A stretch of 49,899 bases of DNA. It comes from a virus. Location: positions 1-49,899 of IMG/VR virus record IMGVR_UViG_3300043466_003310; one strand, given 5' to 3'. Below are positions 25,863 through 34,708 of the stretch, piece by piece. The translations under genes and the position numbers were made by a program. The notes under the pieces were generated by a model. That model was not told where the DNA came from and made no database searches. It was given only the letters and a program-made list of their open reading frames with translations. Each line of letters opens with the position of its first letter. Positions within the stretch are counted from its first letter, which is position 1.

Positions 25863-27656
25863 ATGGCAGAATCAATTATTTCTCCAGGAGTGTTGACAAG
25901 AGAGAATGACATCTCTTTCATAACACCAGCACCAATACAAGCAGGGGCAGCATTCATTGGACCAACAGTTAAAGGGCCGGATAACCAGCCTACTATTGTT
26001 ACTTCTTATAACGATTATGTAAGAAAGTTTGGTGAAACTTTTACTTCAGGATCTTCAAATTTTGAATTCTTAACATCACTTGCAGTAAAGAATTATTTCT
26101 CTCAAGGAGGAGGAACAGCTTTAATTACAAGAGTTGTATCAGGATCATATACAAGAGCTACAAGTACATGGGTTTCTGCATCTTTAGGTCCTAAATCAGG
26201 ATCTGAGCCTTTCCAATTACAGACGTTAGGAAAAGGAGCAATGTACAACAATGCAGCAACAGTAACAAGTGCAATATCAGGAGGAGCTTCATATATAAAC
26301 TCAGATGGATCTTTAGTATCTGGATCAGCTGATAACTTAAGATGGGAGATTCAAAATGTTAATAATGCTCAAGGAACATTCACATTACTTGTAAGACAGG
26401 GTAATGACAGCACAAACAACCCAATAATCCTTGAAACATTTAATAACTTATCATTAGATCCAAATTCACCAAACTATATTGAAGCAGTAATTGGTAATCA
26501 ATTTACAACAGTAGGTACAGACGGTTTAACATCTTATATCTATAAAGAAGGAACTTATCCTAATAGATCTAATTATATTAGAGTAAGTGCAGTAGACCTA
26601 ACAACTCCTAATTATCTATCAACCGACGGAATAACTATTAACTCAGGATCAGACGGAGTAAGTTATACAAAATATTTACCTGCATCAGGATCAGGATCAT
26701 TCTACAATGCATCAGGATCGATTAAGTCAGGAGCTACATATTTTGCAAGTTTAGGAACTAGTACTGCAGATGCTCAAGGATTAGTAGGAGATAATTATTC
26801 TCAAGCATTATCACTTTTAGCAAATCAAGACGAATATCAATTCAATATTATATCAACACCGGGATTAATTTATAAAGGAAGTCAAGCACAAGGTTCAAAC
26901 TTTAATGCAAAACAGATAATTAACCAAGTAGTATCTTTAGCAGAATCAAGAGGAGATTGTATTGCAGTAGTAGACTTAGTACCAACTGGATCTTTCCTTT
27001 CACATGTAATAGAGGAGGCAGCAGCAATCAACAGTTCATATGCAGCAACTTACTGGCCTTGGGTTCAAGTACAGTCAGCTACAGGTAAAAACCAATACGT
27101 ACCAGCAGGGGTAACAATCCCAGGAGTATACGCATTTACAGATAATGCTTCAGCACCATGGTTTGCACCAGCAGGACTTGTAAGAGGAGGATTGGCAGGA
27201 GTTATCCAAACAGAAAGAAAATTAACAAAAGGAGATAGAGATACATTATACTTAGGAAAAGTAAATCCAATTGCTACTTTCCCAGGAACAGGTATATCAG
27301 TATTCGGTCAGAAAACATTACAGACAAAAGCTTCAGCTTTAGATAGAGTAAACGTTAGAAGATTGTTAATAGAACTTAAGAAGTTCATTGGTGACCAAGC
27401 AAGAAACTTAGTATTCGAACAAAATACTATTGCAACTAGAAATAGATTTTTAGCGACGGTGAATCCATACCTAGAATCAGTAGTACAGAGACAAGGATTA
27501 TTCGCCTACAGAGTAGTAATGGACGATACAAACAACACAGCAGATGTTGTTGATAGAAATCAATTAATAGGTCAGATCTTTATACAACCTACTAGAACAA
27601 TTGAATTTGTTGTATTAGACTTTACAATTGAACCAACAGGAGCAACTTTTTCGTAA
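25863..27656 (+). CDS. 18: contractile tail sheath protein (gp18-type)
   Basis: 597 residues. The start SIISPGVLTRENDISFITPA followed by AAFIGPTVKGP, and later YFSQGGGTALITRVVSG, are classical sheath signatures. The C-terminal domain includes RKLTKGDRDTLYLGKVNPIA, FGQKTLQTKASALDRVNVRR and IGQIFIQPTRTIEFVVLDFT, the conserved core that polymerises around the tube. It contracts to drive the tube through the envelope. It is a little shorter than T4 gp18 (659). The tube gene follows. Confidence 0.95.
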   Translation: MAESIISPGVLTRENDISFITPAPIQAGAAFIGPTVKGPDNQPTIVTSYNDYVRKFGETFTSGSSNFEFLTSLAVKNYFSQGGGTALITRVVSGSYTRATSTWVSASLGPKSGSEPFQLQTLGKGAMYNNAATVTSAISGGASYINSDGSLVSGSADNLRWEIQNVNNAQGTFTLLVRQGNDSTNNPIILETFNNLSLDPNSPNYIEAVIGNQFTTVGTDGLTSYIYKEGTYPNRSNYIRVSAVDLTTPNYLSTDGITINSGSDGVSYTKYLPASGSGSFYNASGSIKSGATYFASLGTSTADAQGLVGDNYSQALSLLANQDEYQFNIISTPGLIYKGSQAQGSNFNAKQIINQVVSLAESRGDCIAVVDLVPTGSFLSHVIEEAAAINSSYAATYWPWVQVQSATGKNQYVPAGVTIPGVYAFTDNASAPWFAPAGLVRGGLAGVIQTERKLTKGDRDTLYLGKVNPIATFPGTGISVFGQKTLQTKASALDRVNVRRLLIELKKFIGDQARNLVFEQNTIATRNRFLATVNPYLESVVQRQGLFAYRVVMDDTNNTADVVDRNQLIGQIFIQPTRTIEFVVLDFTIEPTGATFS

Positions 27657-27710
27657 GAATTGAATTATCAGAAATTACATAATCAGATAGACTTAAAATA
27701 AAAATAAGTA

Positions 27711-27719
27711 CTATTTATA
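27711..27719 (+). promoter_or_regulatory. CTATTTATA promoter-like motif
   Basis: Exact motif ending 33 nt before the tube ATG at 27753. The tube gene could be transcribed separately from the sheath. Confidence 0.55.
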
Positions 27720-27752
27720 ATAAAATAAAAATAACTAAAAAAATAAAAACAT

Positions 27753-28241
27753 ATGGCTGTTCTCGATCCTAATGAGATAATGTTCAGAGCCTTCGAACCA
27801 ATGGTTCAGCACAGGTTCGTAATGTACATAGATAATATACCAGCATTCATGGTTAAAAACGTGAAAGCCCCTAACTTTACAGATAGTGAGATCAAACTTG
27901 ATCACATTAATTCTTATAGAAAAATAAGAGGTAAGAGAAACTGGGAGAATATGGATATGACTCTATACTCACCAATCACTCCTTCAGGAGCTCAAGCAGT
28001 AATGGAATGGGCTCGTCTAGGGTATGAATCAGTAACTGGTAGAGCTGGTTACTCAGATTTCTACAAAAAAGACTTAACTCTTAACATCTTAGGTCCTGTA
28101 GGGGATATCGTAGGAGAATGGATCATTAAAGGAGCTTTCTTGACAAAAGGTGACTTTGGTCAATTTGATTGGACATCAGCAGATGGAATTGTAGAGATAG
28201 GAATTACAGTGGCGATGGATTTTTGCATACTTAACTATTAA
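27753..28241 (+). CDS. 19: tail tube protein (gp19-type)
   Basis: 162 residues, the same size as T4 gp19 (163). NEIMFRAFEPMVQHRFVMYI then DNIPAFMVKNVKAPNFTDSE is the standard tube start. LDHINSYRKIRGKRNWENMD and LGPVGDIVGEWIIKGAFLTK follow. Hexamers of this protein stack into the inner tube, with the length set by the tape measure protein. It directly follows the sheath gene as in all T4-like phages. Identification is firm. Confidence 0.95.
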   Translation: MAVLDPNEIMFRAFEPMVQHRFVMYIDNIPAFMVKNVKAPNFTDSEIKLDHINSYRKIRGKRNWENMDMTLYSPITPSGAQAVMEWARLGYESVTGRAGYSDFYKKDLTLNILGPVGDIVGEWIIKGAFLTKGDFGQFDWTSADGIVEIGITVAMDFCILNY

Positions 28242-28273
28242 GCACAGTTTTAAATTACTGGTTTACATAATTT

Positions 28274-28308
28274 ATGCCTATTTATAATAAAGTAAATAGG
28301 CATTTTTT
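28274..28308 (+). terminator. terminator hairpin with an embedded CTATTTATA motif
   Basis: Perfect 11-bp stem ATGCCTATTTA/TAAATAGGCAT (28274-28284 with 28293-28303, 8-nt loop) followed by a T-run and, three bases later, the ATG of the HNH gene. The promoter-like CTATTTATA (28278-28286) lies in the 5' arm. RNA started there would lack most of that arm and could not form the hairpin. Confidence 0.8.
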
Positions 28309-28311
28309 ATT

Positions 28312-29058
28312 ATGGATTATCAAAGAATTTATAATCAAATAGTTGATCGAGCAAAAAAAGAAAATAGGTTATACGGAAAAGGTATATATTATGAAAGACA
28401 TCATATAATCCCAAAGTGCATGGGAGGGGAAGGTAGAGTTGAGCAGTGGAAAACCCATCCAAACATTGTAGTATTGACACCAAGAGAGCATTTTGTATGT
28501 CATTGGCTACTGTGTAGAACCTACCCTAAAAACAGAAGATTAGCACATGCATTTTGGTTTATGTCAAAACAGAACGGACCTACGCAACAAAGAGATTATG
28601 TAGTAAGTTCGAGAACGTATGCTGAAGCAGTGAATAACTTAGAATTCACAGAAGAGCATAAAGAAAAAATTAGAAAAACAAGAGTAGGTAAGAAAACTGT
28701 GGTACATCCGCAGACAAACGAGATTAGATATGTTCCAAGTGAAGAATTAAATTACTGGTTAGAGCAAGGATGGGAGAATACAAATTACACTAGAGGAAAG
28801 AAGGGATTGATATCAAAAGAAGGGAGTAAAGTCCTCGCAGAAGCTAGAAAAAAAGATCAAACAGGTAAAACAGGTTTACAGGCAAAAGCTGCAAAAGGAC
28901 CTTACACAGTCATCTTTGAATCAGGACAGAAATATACAGCAGGCAGCTATCCAGAACTTTCAAAACTAACAGGAATATCATACTCAACTCTCCAGCACAG
29001 AATGACACACAAACCAGAAGTCTTTGAAAGAGGTTGGAAAATCTATAAGGGAGTATAG
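28312..29058 (+). CDS. HNH homing endonuclease
   Basis: 248 residues. MDYQRIYNQIVDRAKKENRL is followed by YYERHHIIPKCMGGEG and NIVVLTPREHFVCHWLLCRT, the HNH core of a family of free-standing phage homing endonucleases (residues about 23-70, catalytic His in RHHIIP). The C-terminal part has DNA-binding modules: a segment ending TGLQAKAAKG, then YPELSKLTGISYSTLQHRMT with FERGWKIYKG at the end, a NUMOD-type helix-turn-helix. It is inserted between the tube gene and gene 26. It probably promotes spread of its locus by cutting homologous DNA lacking it. The product is separate from any intron; neighbouring genes are intact. Confidence 0.88.
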   Translation: MDYQRIYNQIVDRAKKENRLYGKGIYYERHHIIPKCMGGEGRVEQWKTHPNIVVLTPREHFVCHWLLCRTYPKNRRLAHAFWFMSKQNGPTQQRDYVVSSRTYAEAVNNLEFTEEHKEKIRKTRVGKKTVVHPQTNEIRYVPSEELNYWLEQGWENTNYTRGKKGLISKEGSKVLAEARKKDQTGKTGLQAKAAKGPYTVIFESGQKYTAGSYPELSKLTGISYSTLQHRMTHKPEVFERGWKIYKGV

Positions 29059-29089
29059 GCTTTGTTGTTTTAAAAAAGTTTTTTTCATA

Positions 29090-29097
29090 TATTTATA
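29090..29097 (+). promoter_or_regulatory. TATTTATA promoter-like motif
   Basis: Motif ending 30 nt before ATG 29128, after the HNH gene. Confidence 0.5.
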
Positions 29098-29127
29098 TAT
29101 AGAACTAATTACTAACAAATAAAATTT

Positions 29128-29874
29128 ATGGAACAAAAATTTAAACTACCTACCGAAATAGTAGAACTTCCCTCAAGAGGCCTACTATACCCAAAAGATT
29201 CCCCACTAGCGTCAGGTAAAATCGAAATGAAGTATATGACCGCTAAGGAAGAAGATATTTTAACAAACGCAAACTATATTAGACAAGGAATTGTTATCGA
29301 TAAGTTACTAAAATCCCTTATAGTTACAGAGATTGACTATAACGATCTTTTAGTAGGAGATAAAAACGCTATGATGGTTGCAGCTCGTATTTTAGCTTAC
29401 GGAAAAGATTATGAATTTGAATACGACGGAGTTAAGCAGACTGTAGACTTAAGTAATATAATACCGAAACCACTTTCTCAAGAATTAGAAAAAGCAACTG
29501 AAAATGAATTTATATATACTCTCCCAAGTACAGGAAATATAATTACATTTAAGTTACTAACTCACGGAGACGATGTAAAGATTGATCAAGAAATAAAAGG
29601 ATTACAGAAGATTAATAAAGATAATGTAAGCGACATTACAGTAAGGCTGTGTTACCTAGTGACTTCTATCAACGGAAGTAGAGAACAAAAAGATATTAGA
29701 GAGTTTGTAAATAATTATTTTTTAGCAAGAGATGCTAGGGAATTTAGAAAACACTACAGCGAAATAAACCCAGATTTAGACTTATCTACTACAGTAATAA
29801 ATTCATTTGGCGAAGAGGAGGACGTCGATTTGCCAATTGGGCTTAACTTTTTTTGGCCTGACGCCAGAGTATAG
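29128..29874 (+). CDS. 26: gp26-type baseplate / tape-measure chaperone protein
   Basis: 248 residues. KLPTEIVELPSRGLLYPKDS, PLASGKIEMKYMTAKEEDIL, TNANYIRQGIVIDKLLKSLI and the final LPIGLNFFWPDARV are the hallmarks of the gp26 family of T4-like phages. T4 gp26 is described as a baseplate hub component; position directly before the tape measure gene, with an overlapping second frame, also fits a tail assembly chaperone role. The 3' end contains a run of seven T (29848-29854) at the point where the downstream frame could be entered by ribosome slippage. Confidence 0.85.
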   Translation: MEQKFKLPTEIVELPSRGLLYPKDSPLASGKIEMKYMTAKEEDILTNANYIRQGIVIDKLLKSLIVTEIDYNDLLVGDKNAMMVAARILAYGKDYEFEYDGVKQTVDLSNIIPKPLSQELEKATENEFIYTLPSTGNIITFKLLTHGDDVKIDQEIKGLQKINKDNVSDITVRLCYLVTSINGSREQKDIREFVNNYFLARDAREFRKHYSEINPDLDLSTTVINSFGEEEDVDLPIGLNFFWPDARV

Positions 29875-30118
29875 GCTTGCAGTATTTACACAGATACATG
29901 ATATAGTTTTCTACGGTAAAGGAGGGTATGATTGGGAAACTGTCTATAACATGCCTCTTTGGTTAAGAAGATTTACTTACAGTAAGTTATATGAACATTA
30001 TATACAAAAAGAAAGCGAAAGCAGTACAGACAGTAAGATACAGCAAGGAATAAAACAAGCTCTTATAGAAAGACAGGCTAAAGAAGCCACATACACAGCA
30101 AAGGCATCAAAAAAGTGA
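29807..30118 (+). CDS. 51: gp51-type protein, overlapping frame, start uncertain
   Basis: The frame overlaps the end of gene 26 and has no ATG. Possible starts are TTG 29807, TTG 29837 or CTG 29858. Recognisable sequence begins about 29855 (GLTPEYRLAVFTQIHDIVFY), then GKGGYDWETVYNMPLWLRRF, a helix, and a Lys-rich end. Similar short proteins follow gene 26 in marine T4-like phages and correspond to T4 gp51, needed for hub assembly. The lack of a normal start plus the T7 run in the overlap suggests it may be made as a frameshifted extension of gp26 (+1 or -2), like other tail chaperone pairs. Coordinates given are the widest open frame. Confidence 0.65.
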   Translation: MAKRRTSICQLGLTFFGLTPEYRLAVFTQIHDIVFYGKGGYDWETVYNMPLWLRRFTYSKLYEHYIQKESESSTDSKIQQGIKQALIERQAKEATYTAKASKK

Positions 30119-30126
30119 TGCCTTTT
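30100..30126 (+). terminator. intrinsic terminator overlapping the gp51 stop
   Basis: Perfect 10-bp stem AAAGGCATCA/TGATGCCTTT with a 6-nt loop and TTTT. The TGA stop of the gp51-type frame (30116-30118) lies in the 3' arm. A CTATTTATA motif follows two bases later. Confidence 0.8.
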
Positions 30127-30127
30127 A

Positions 30128-30136
30128 CTATTTATA
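30128..30136 (+). promoter_or_regulatory. CTATTTATA promoter-like motif
   Basis: Exact motif directly after a terminator and ending 17 nt before the tape measure ATG at 30154. This compact terminator-promoter junction supports its being a real promoter. Confidence 0.6.
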
Positions 30137-30153
30137 AGTAAAGTATAAGATAA

Positions 30154-32754
30154 ATGGCAATTAATAAAAGCACAGTTTCAGCAGCAGATTTAAAAAACTT
30201 AAAAGACTTCAATAAGGAAGCTTCTAACTTAACTACCGTACTTAAGGAGTTAGCAGACGCATTAGGAAAAAATGCAAAAGAAGCTGCTAAATTTACAGGA
30301 GAGTCAGCAGCTGCGTATGAAACCACTTTCACAAGTGCTGTTAATTCTGCAAAAGAATTAGCCGGGTATACTACAAAACAGTTAGCAGATAAAAAAACCG
30401 AAGCTGAGTTCCTTAAAAAAATAGCAAAAACTGAACAAGATAGAGCTCGAGTTCAAGCTAAAATCTCAGAACTAGAGGATAAAAAAATCAATGCAACAAT
30501 AGAAGAACAGAAATATATTGAAAAAACTGTTAAACTTCTTAACGATGTAGACGATGCATTAGAAGCTCAATTAGCTCATGCAGATAAGCTAAAAAAGAAA
30601 TACGAAGATATTTCTAAGGTAGATGTCTTTGCTCCGTTTAAGGAAATGATGGGAAGAATCCCATACCTAAACAAAGCTCTTCCGGAAATGACTAAAGCCT
30701 CTCAGGCCTTTAGGGACAGTCTAGCAGAAGGAAACAGTAAGATGAAGTCTCTTGGACAAGGAGCAAAAGTACTTACAAATGGATTAGGTCAAGCAGCATT
30801 AGGGGCAGTACTAGGAACAGCGGTTGATGAGTTTACAAAGTTAAACGAAAGATCAGTTAATATGCAACACAACTTAGGAGTATCTCGATTAGAGGCTCTT
30901 AAGATGAACGATGGGATGATAGAAGCCTCTCAGGCTTCAGGAAAACTTTGGTTTAACTCAGAAAGATTTCAAGAAGCACAAGAAGATATAAATAAGACAT
31001 TAGGAAGTAATGGTGCAATTTCTGCTGATATGGCAGAGAATTTTGCAGCTTTACATCACCAGATGGGACTCAGTACAGAAGAAGCTACACAGTTTAACCT
31101 GGCTTCTATAAACATGGGTAAAAATGCTAAAGAGTATACATCAAGTATTTCCCTACAAACCAAATTGCTAAACGGTCAGAAAAAACTTCAAATAGATAAT
31201 AGGGAAATCCTAAAAGGAGTAGCAGGAACTTCTACACGAGTACAACTAAGCTTTAAAGCCTCAGGACAAAATCTAGCACAAGCAGTATACCAAGCAAAGA
31301 GCTTAGGTATGAATATGGCGCAGGTTGAGAAAACAGCAGATAGTTTATTAGATTTTGAATCATCTATTGCAAATGAATTAGAAGCAGAACTACTATCAGG
31401 AAAAGAATACAACCTAGAGAAAGCAAGAGCAGCAGCTTTAACCAATGATATGGTTGGACTTACCTCTGAATTAGCTAAACAAGGAATTACAGCAGCATCG
31501 TTCGGTAAAATGAATAGACTTGAACAAGAATCTACTGCTAAGATGCTTGGAATGCAAGCTGATGAATTAGCAAATTCACTAACCTTACAGGAACAGTTAA
31601 AAACAGTTTCAAAAGAATCTGGTTATCGTGATGCTAAATCTCTAGAAGATCTTCAAAAGCAAGTAACTCTTCGAGCTAAGAAAGTAGGAATGGAGAAAGC
31701 TTTAAGTGAGATAGGGGACAAGTCTTTAAGGAATCAGATCGATGCAAATACTTTTGCTGAACAGCAAGCACTACAGCAAACAAAAATGGCTGAAAAAGTA
31801 GCTAATGCTCTAGGGCCAGAAGGCTTGCAGAAGACAATGGACTCTCTTGATAGTAGTATAAAGTACTTAACATTAGCAATCGCAGCCTTAGCAGGACTTC
31901 AGTTAGGTAAGACTATAACAAGCCCTTTAAAAAGTGCATTTGAATATTCAAAAGGATTAGTAAAAAATCTAGGAAATAAATCAGGAACAGCAGAATCACT
32001 AACAAAATCTGCAACATCTTCTGCATCAACAGCAACAAAAGCAGCAGGAAAGAGCGGTGGAATACTTGGAAAAGTAGGAAGCTTCTTTGGCGGTATAGGA
32101 GATAAGATTGCAAATAGTGGAGTAGGAAAAGCCGTAGGAGGAGCTTTAGGGAAGATGAATCCAATTAAAGCCGCAGGAGATGTAATTAAAGGGCCACTAA
32201 AAGGATTAGGTAAATTTTTAGGACCTATTGCAACTATAATTTCAGCAGTAGGAAGTGTATCAGGAGAAATAGCAACAGCAAGAGCACAACAAGCAGCCGG
32301 ACAACAAGTAAACCCGGGTGATTTAGGGAAGAGAGTTGTACAAGGAGCAGCCTACCCAATTGTAAATGGTGCTATGAACCTTATACCAGGATTTGGTAAT
32401 GCAATATCACTAGTAGATGGATTACTAAGTACCGTAGGAATGTCTCCACTTAAATGGGTATCTGACAACCTGATTGATTTTGTACCTTCAGACATGTTTG
32501 CAGGACTAGGGAACTATATACTAAAGCCATCAGGGCCGAAAAAAGAAGAAAGAAAAATGGCGACAGGAGGAATTGTAACAGGACCTACCAAAGCACTTGT
32601 AGGAGAAGCAGGACCAGAAGCTGTAGTGCCTTTAAGAGAATTCTATGCAAAAATAGATGAATTAATACAAGCAGTAAAACAAGGTCAGAATATTTATATA
32701 GGAGCAAACAAATTAAACGAATCAATTGGCTTAAACCTACATTCAGTAGGATAA
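30154..32754 (+). CDS. tail tape measure protein
   Basis: 866 residues. The first 180 are long heptad-rich helices (LKEL, KKIAKTEQDRARVQAKISEL). A hydrophobic Gly/Ala segment (GLGQAALGAVLGTAV) lies near residue 210. Helical central parts follow, then Gly/Ala/Lys-rich C-terminal segments. The closing GGIVTGPTKALVGEAGPEAV and VPL is a signature of phage tape measure C-termini. It spans the tail lumen and sets tube length, and it is the functional counterpart of T4 gp29 although much longer (590 in T4). It follows the gp26/gp51 pair, the usual chaperone-tape measure order. Confidence 0.85.
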   Translation: MAINKSTVSAADLKNLKDFNKEASNLTTVLKELADALGKNAKEAAKFTGESAAAYETTFTSAVNSAKELAGYTTKQLADKKTEAEFLKKIAKTEQDRARVQAKISELEDKKINATIEEQKYIEKTVKLLNDVDDALEAQLAHADKLKKKYEDISKVDVFAPFKEMMGRIPYLNKALPEMTKASQAFRDSLAEGNSKMKSLGQGAKVLTNGLGQAALGAVLGTAVDEFTKLNERSVNMQHNLGVSRLEALKMNDGMIEASQASGKLWFNSERFQEAQEDINKTLGSNGAISADMAENFAALHHQMGLSTEEATQFNLASINMGKNAKEYTSSISLQTKLLNGQKKLQIDNREILKGVAGTSTRVQLSFKASGQNLAQAVYQAKSLGMNMAQVEKTADSLLDFESSIANELEAELLSGKEYNLEKARAAALTNDMVGLTSELAKQGITAASFGKMNRLEQESTAKMLGMQADELANSLTLQEQLKTVSKESGYRDAKSLEDLQKQVTLRAKKVGMEKALSEIGDKSLRNQIDANTFAEQQALQQTKMAEKVANALGPEGLQKTMDSLDSSIKYLTLAIAALAGLQLGKTITSPLKSAFEYSKGLVKNLGNKSGTAESLTKSATSSASTATKAAGKSGGILGKVGSFFGGIGDKIANSGVGKAVGGALGKMNPIKAAGDVIKGPLKGLGKFLGPIATIISAVGSVSGEIATARAQQAAGQQVNPGDLGKRVVQGAAYPIVNGAMNLIPGFGNAISLVDGLLSTVGMSPLKWVSDNLIDFVPSDMFAGLGNYILKPSGPKKEERKMATGGIVTGPTKALVGEAGPEAVVPLREFYAKIDELIQAVKQGQNIYIGANKLNESIGLNLHSVG

Positions 32755-32755
32755 G

Positions 32756-32764
32756 CTATTTATA
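32756..32764 (+). promoter_or_regulatory. CTATTTATA promoter-like motif
   Basis: Exact motif, two bases after the tape measure stop and ending 20 nt before ATG 32785. Confidence 0.55.
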
Positions 32765-32784
32765 ATAGATAAAAAACACTAAAC

Positions 32785-32991
32785 ATGGGATTAATAAACT
32801 TACTACCGACAAGTAACTTAGGATTACAAGGAACAACACCATCACAAATACCAAGTGCAAATCCTAACTCAGCAATGCACAACCAGTATTCTCTCAACGG
32901 AGTACCAATACAAGCACCAGCCCCTCCGCCATCGGAATTAGACTTAAACGGAATTACACCTCCAAAATACCTAGACAATCCTCCAGGATAA
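32785..32991 (+). CDS. small Pro-rich unknown protein
   Basis: 68 residues, rich in Pro, Asn and Leu and probably unstructured (MGLINLLPTSNLGLQGTTPS; PIQAPAPPPSELDLNGITPP; LDNPPG). It has a promoter-like motif of its own and is followed twelve bases later by a baseplate gene. Function unknown. It may be a linker or capping peptide of the baseplate, which is inference only. Confidence 0.55.
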   Translation: MGLINLLPTSNLGLQGTTPSQIPSANPNSAMHNQYSLNGVPIQAPAPPPSELDLNGITPPKYLDNPPG

Positions 32992-33003
32992 TAAAAAACC
33001 TAT

Positions 33004-34596
33004 ATGACATCACCAGGACTATTAAATCTCCGAACAGACCTTAAAAGTCTTCGTTACGGAAGCGATAAACCCTACGTTACTAAGGACATTAATAATCCTC
33101 CTTCTAGTAATCAAACCGGTATGCAAATAACCAAGAGAGTAGATGATTTATCTAGAATCTCTCAAATGCTTATTGACCGTCCTGGATTAAAGTTTATAGG
33201 AAATCAAGCCCTACTTCAACAAGTAGATATCCAGGATAAATTACAGAAGAGTAGAGATAGAGGGAAAACCTTAGGAGGAGCTATTCTACAACAGGCGCTA
33301 GGAACGGTTAAACAGACAGCTAAAATTCTAGGATCAACCCTAGCCCAGGTTCCAGTAAATGGTACAGGTACACATTTTGTATACGCCTTCAGAACCGATA
33401 CTTATCTATCACCAGCAACTACAAATTCATTTACTCAATTCTTTGGAGCAGGAGGAGTAGAAGGAGCACCACTTGCATTAAGGGGAGAAAAAATAGAAGG
33501 AACAGTACAATCAAACTTTTATAATCCAGGTGAAACTTACATAACAGATACCCAAGTAACCCCAGAAGAAGAATCACTAGACTTATCGAAGACCACTAAC
33601 AAATACCTACCAAAAGCAAGCTCCGGAGAAGCCGCTGACGGGCTTCTTTTAGATGCATTTTTAGGAACAGGAATAGACCCACTAAATAGGACATATGTTG
33701 AGCAAAAAAAGCAAAATTTTCCAACAGAGAAATTTGCACCAGAAAGTACACCAGGGATAGGAATAACAACAGGCTCTTACATAGGACCTGATGGACTCTC
33801 TAAAAAACTTGCAACAAATTACACATCAGGTAGTACCTATATTGCAGAACAAAAAAGAAGATTTGATAGAAACTTTGATGTAAGAAAGGAAAATAGAATT
33901 CTTTTAGGAGACCAAGGAGGAAGAAGGGATGAAGCTAAAAGTAAAAATCAATACTGGGTTACAGGAAGTAACGGTGCAGAGCTTGATAACATAAACATGC
34001 TACGTCCTGTTACAGAATTAGTCGAACCAAAAAAAGGAAGAGATATTGTAAAATTTAGATTCCATGTAATAACTCCTGGTGAAACAAGAATTTTATATTT
34101 TAGAGCTTTTCTTGATACCTTCTCAGATACTTACACAGGACAGTGGAATCCAACTAAATACATAGGTAGAGCAGAAGATTTTCAAGTTTATGGTGGCTTT
34201 CAAAGAAAAATTACCTTATCTTTTAAAATAGCTGCTGCTACAAGATCTGAGATGAAACCACTGTACCAGAAAATGATATACTTAGCATCTTCAACTGCTC
34301 CTACATACACCATAGATGGACAGTTTATGAGAGGAACTATTGTTGAGATGACAGTAGGGGACTACGTAAGTAAATTACCAGGAGTAATGAACAGTGTAAA
34401 CTATTCTTGGAATGTAGAATATCCTTGGGAAATTGCAATGACAGAACCAGAAGGATTAGGAGATTTAGGAATGCAAGAATTACCAATGGTAATGGATTGT
34501 AGTATAGACTTTACACCAATACATACATTTACACCTGAAACAGGTCTTAAGAAATATATTACAGCAGGAGGTAATTTTTTACAGGATGCTGAGTAG
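33004..34596 (+). CDS. baseplate protein, tail-tube-cap (gp48/gp54)-like
   Basis: 530 residues. The N-terminal part is variable (LRTDLKSLRYGSDKPYVTKD). The C-terminal 200 residues hold VKFRFHVITPGETRILYFRA, FSDTYTGQWNPTKYIGRAED, FQRKITLSFKIAAATRSEMK, MIYLASSTAPTYTIDGQFMR, VGDYVSKLPGVMNSVNYSWN and VMDCSIDFTPIHTF. This is a tube-like fold pattern that I associate with the proteins at the tube-baseplate junction. The position among hub genes agrees. Assignment to gp48 or gp54 specifically is uncertain. Confidence 0.55.
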   Translation: MTSPGLLNLRTDLKSLRYGSDKPYVTKDINNPPSSNQTGMQITKRVDDLSRISQMLIDRPGLKFIGNQALLQQVDIQDKLQKSRDRGKTLGGAILQQALGTVKQTAKILGSTLAQVPVNGTGTHFVYAFRTDTYLSPATTNSFTQFFGAGGVEGAPLALRGEKIEGTVQSNFYNPGETYITDTQVTPEEESLDLSKTTNKYLPKASSGEAADGLLLDAFLGTGIDPLNRTYVEQKKQNFPTEKFAPESTPGIGITTGSYIGPDGLSKKLATNYTSGSTYIAEQKRRFDRNFDVRKENRILLGDQGGRRDEAKSKNQYWVTGSNGAELDNINMLRPVTELVEPKKGRDIVKFRFHVITPGETRILYFRAFLDTFSDTYTGQWNPTKYIGRAEDFQVYGGFQRKITLSFKIAAATRSEMKPLYQKMIYLASSTAPTYTIDGQFMRGTIVEMTVGDYVSKLPGVMNSVNYSWNVEYPWEIAMTEPEGLGDLGMQELPMVMDCSIDFTPIHTFTPETGLKKYITAGGNFLQDAE

Positions 34597-34708
34597 CAAG
34601 CAGCAAAAAGAGAACTTACAAGAATTAGAACAAGCATTAACAACCTTAGAATATGAAAAGATACGATACAGTACCTTTAACAGAATCACCCACAGGAAAA
34701 CAGTATAG
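34586..34708 (+). CDS. possible 40-residue overlapping ORF
   Basis: ATG 34586 opens a frame coding a short helical, charged peptide (MLSSKQQKENLQELEQALTT and on) that overlaps the upstream baseplate stop by 11 bases and the start of the gp53-type gene by 56 bases. Most of the 56-base gap between those genes lies in it. It could be a tiny coupling peptide or a chance ORF. Nothing else supports it. Confidence 0.25.
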   Translation: MLSSKQQKENLQELEQALTTLEYEKIRYSTFNRITHRKTV

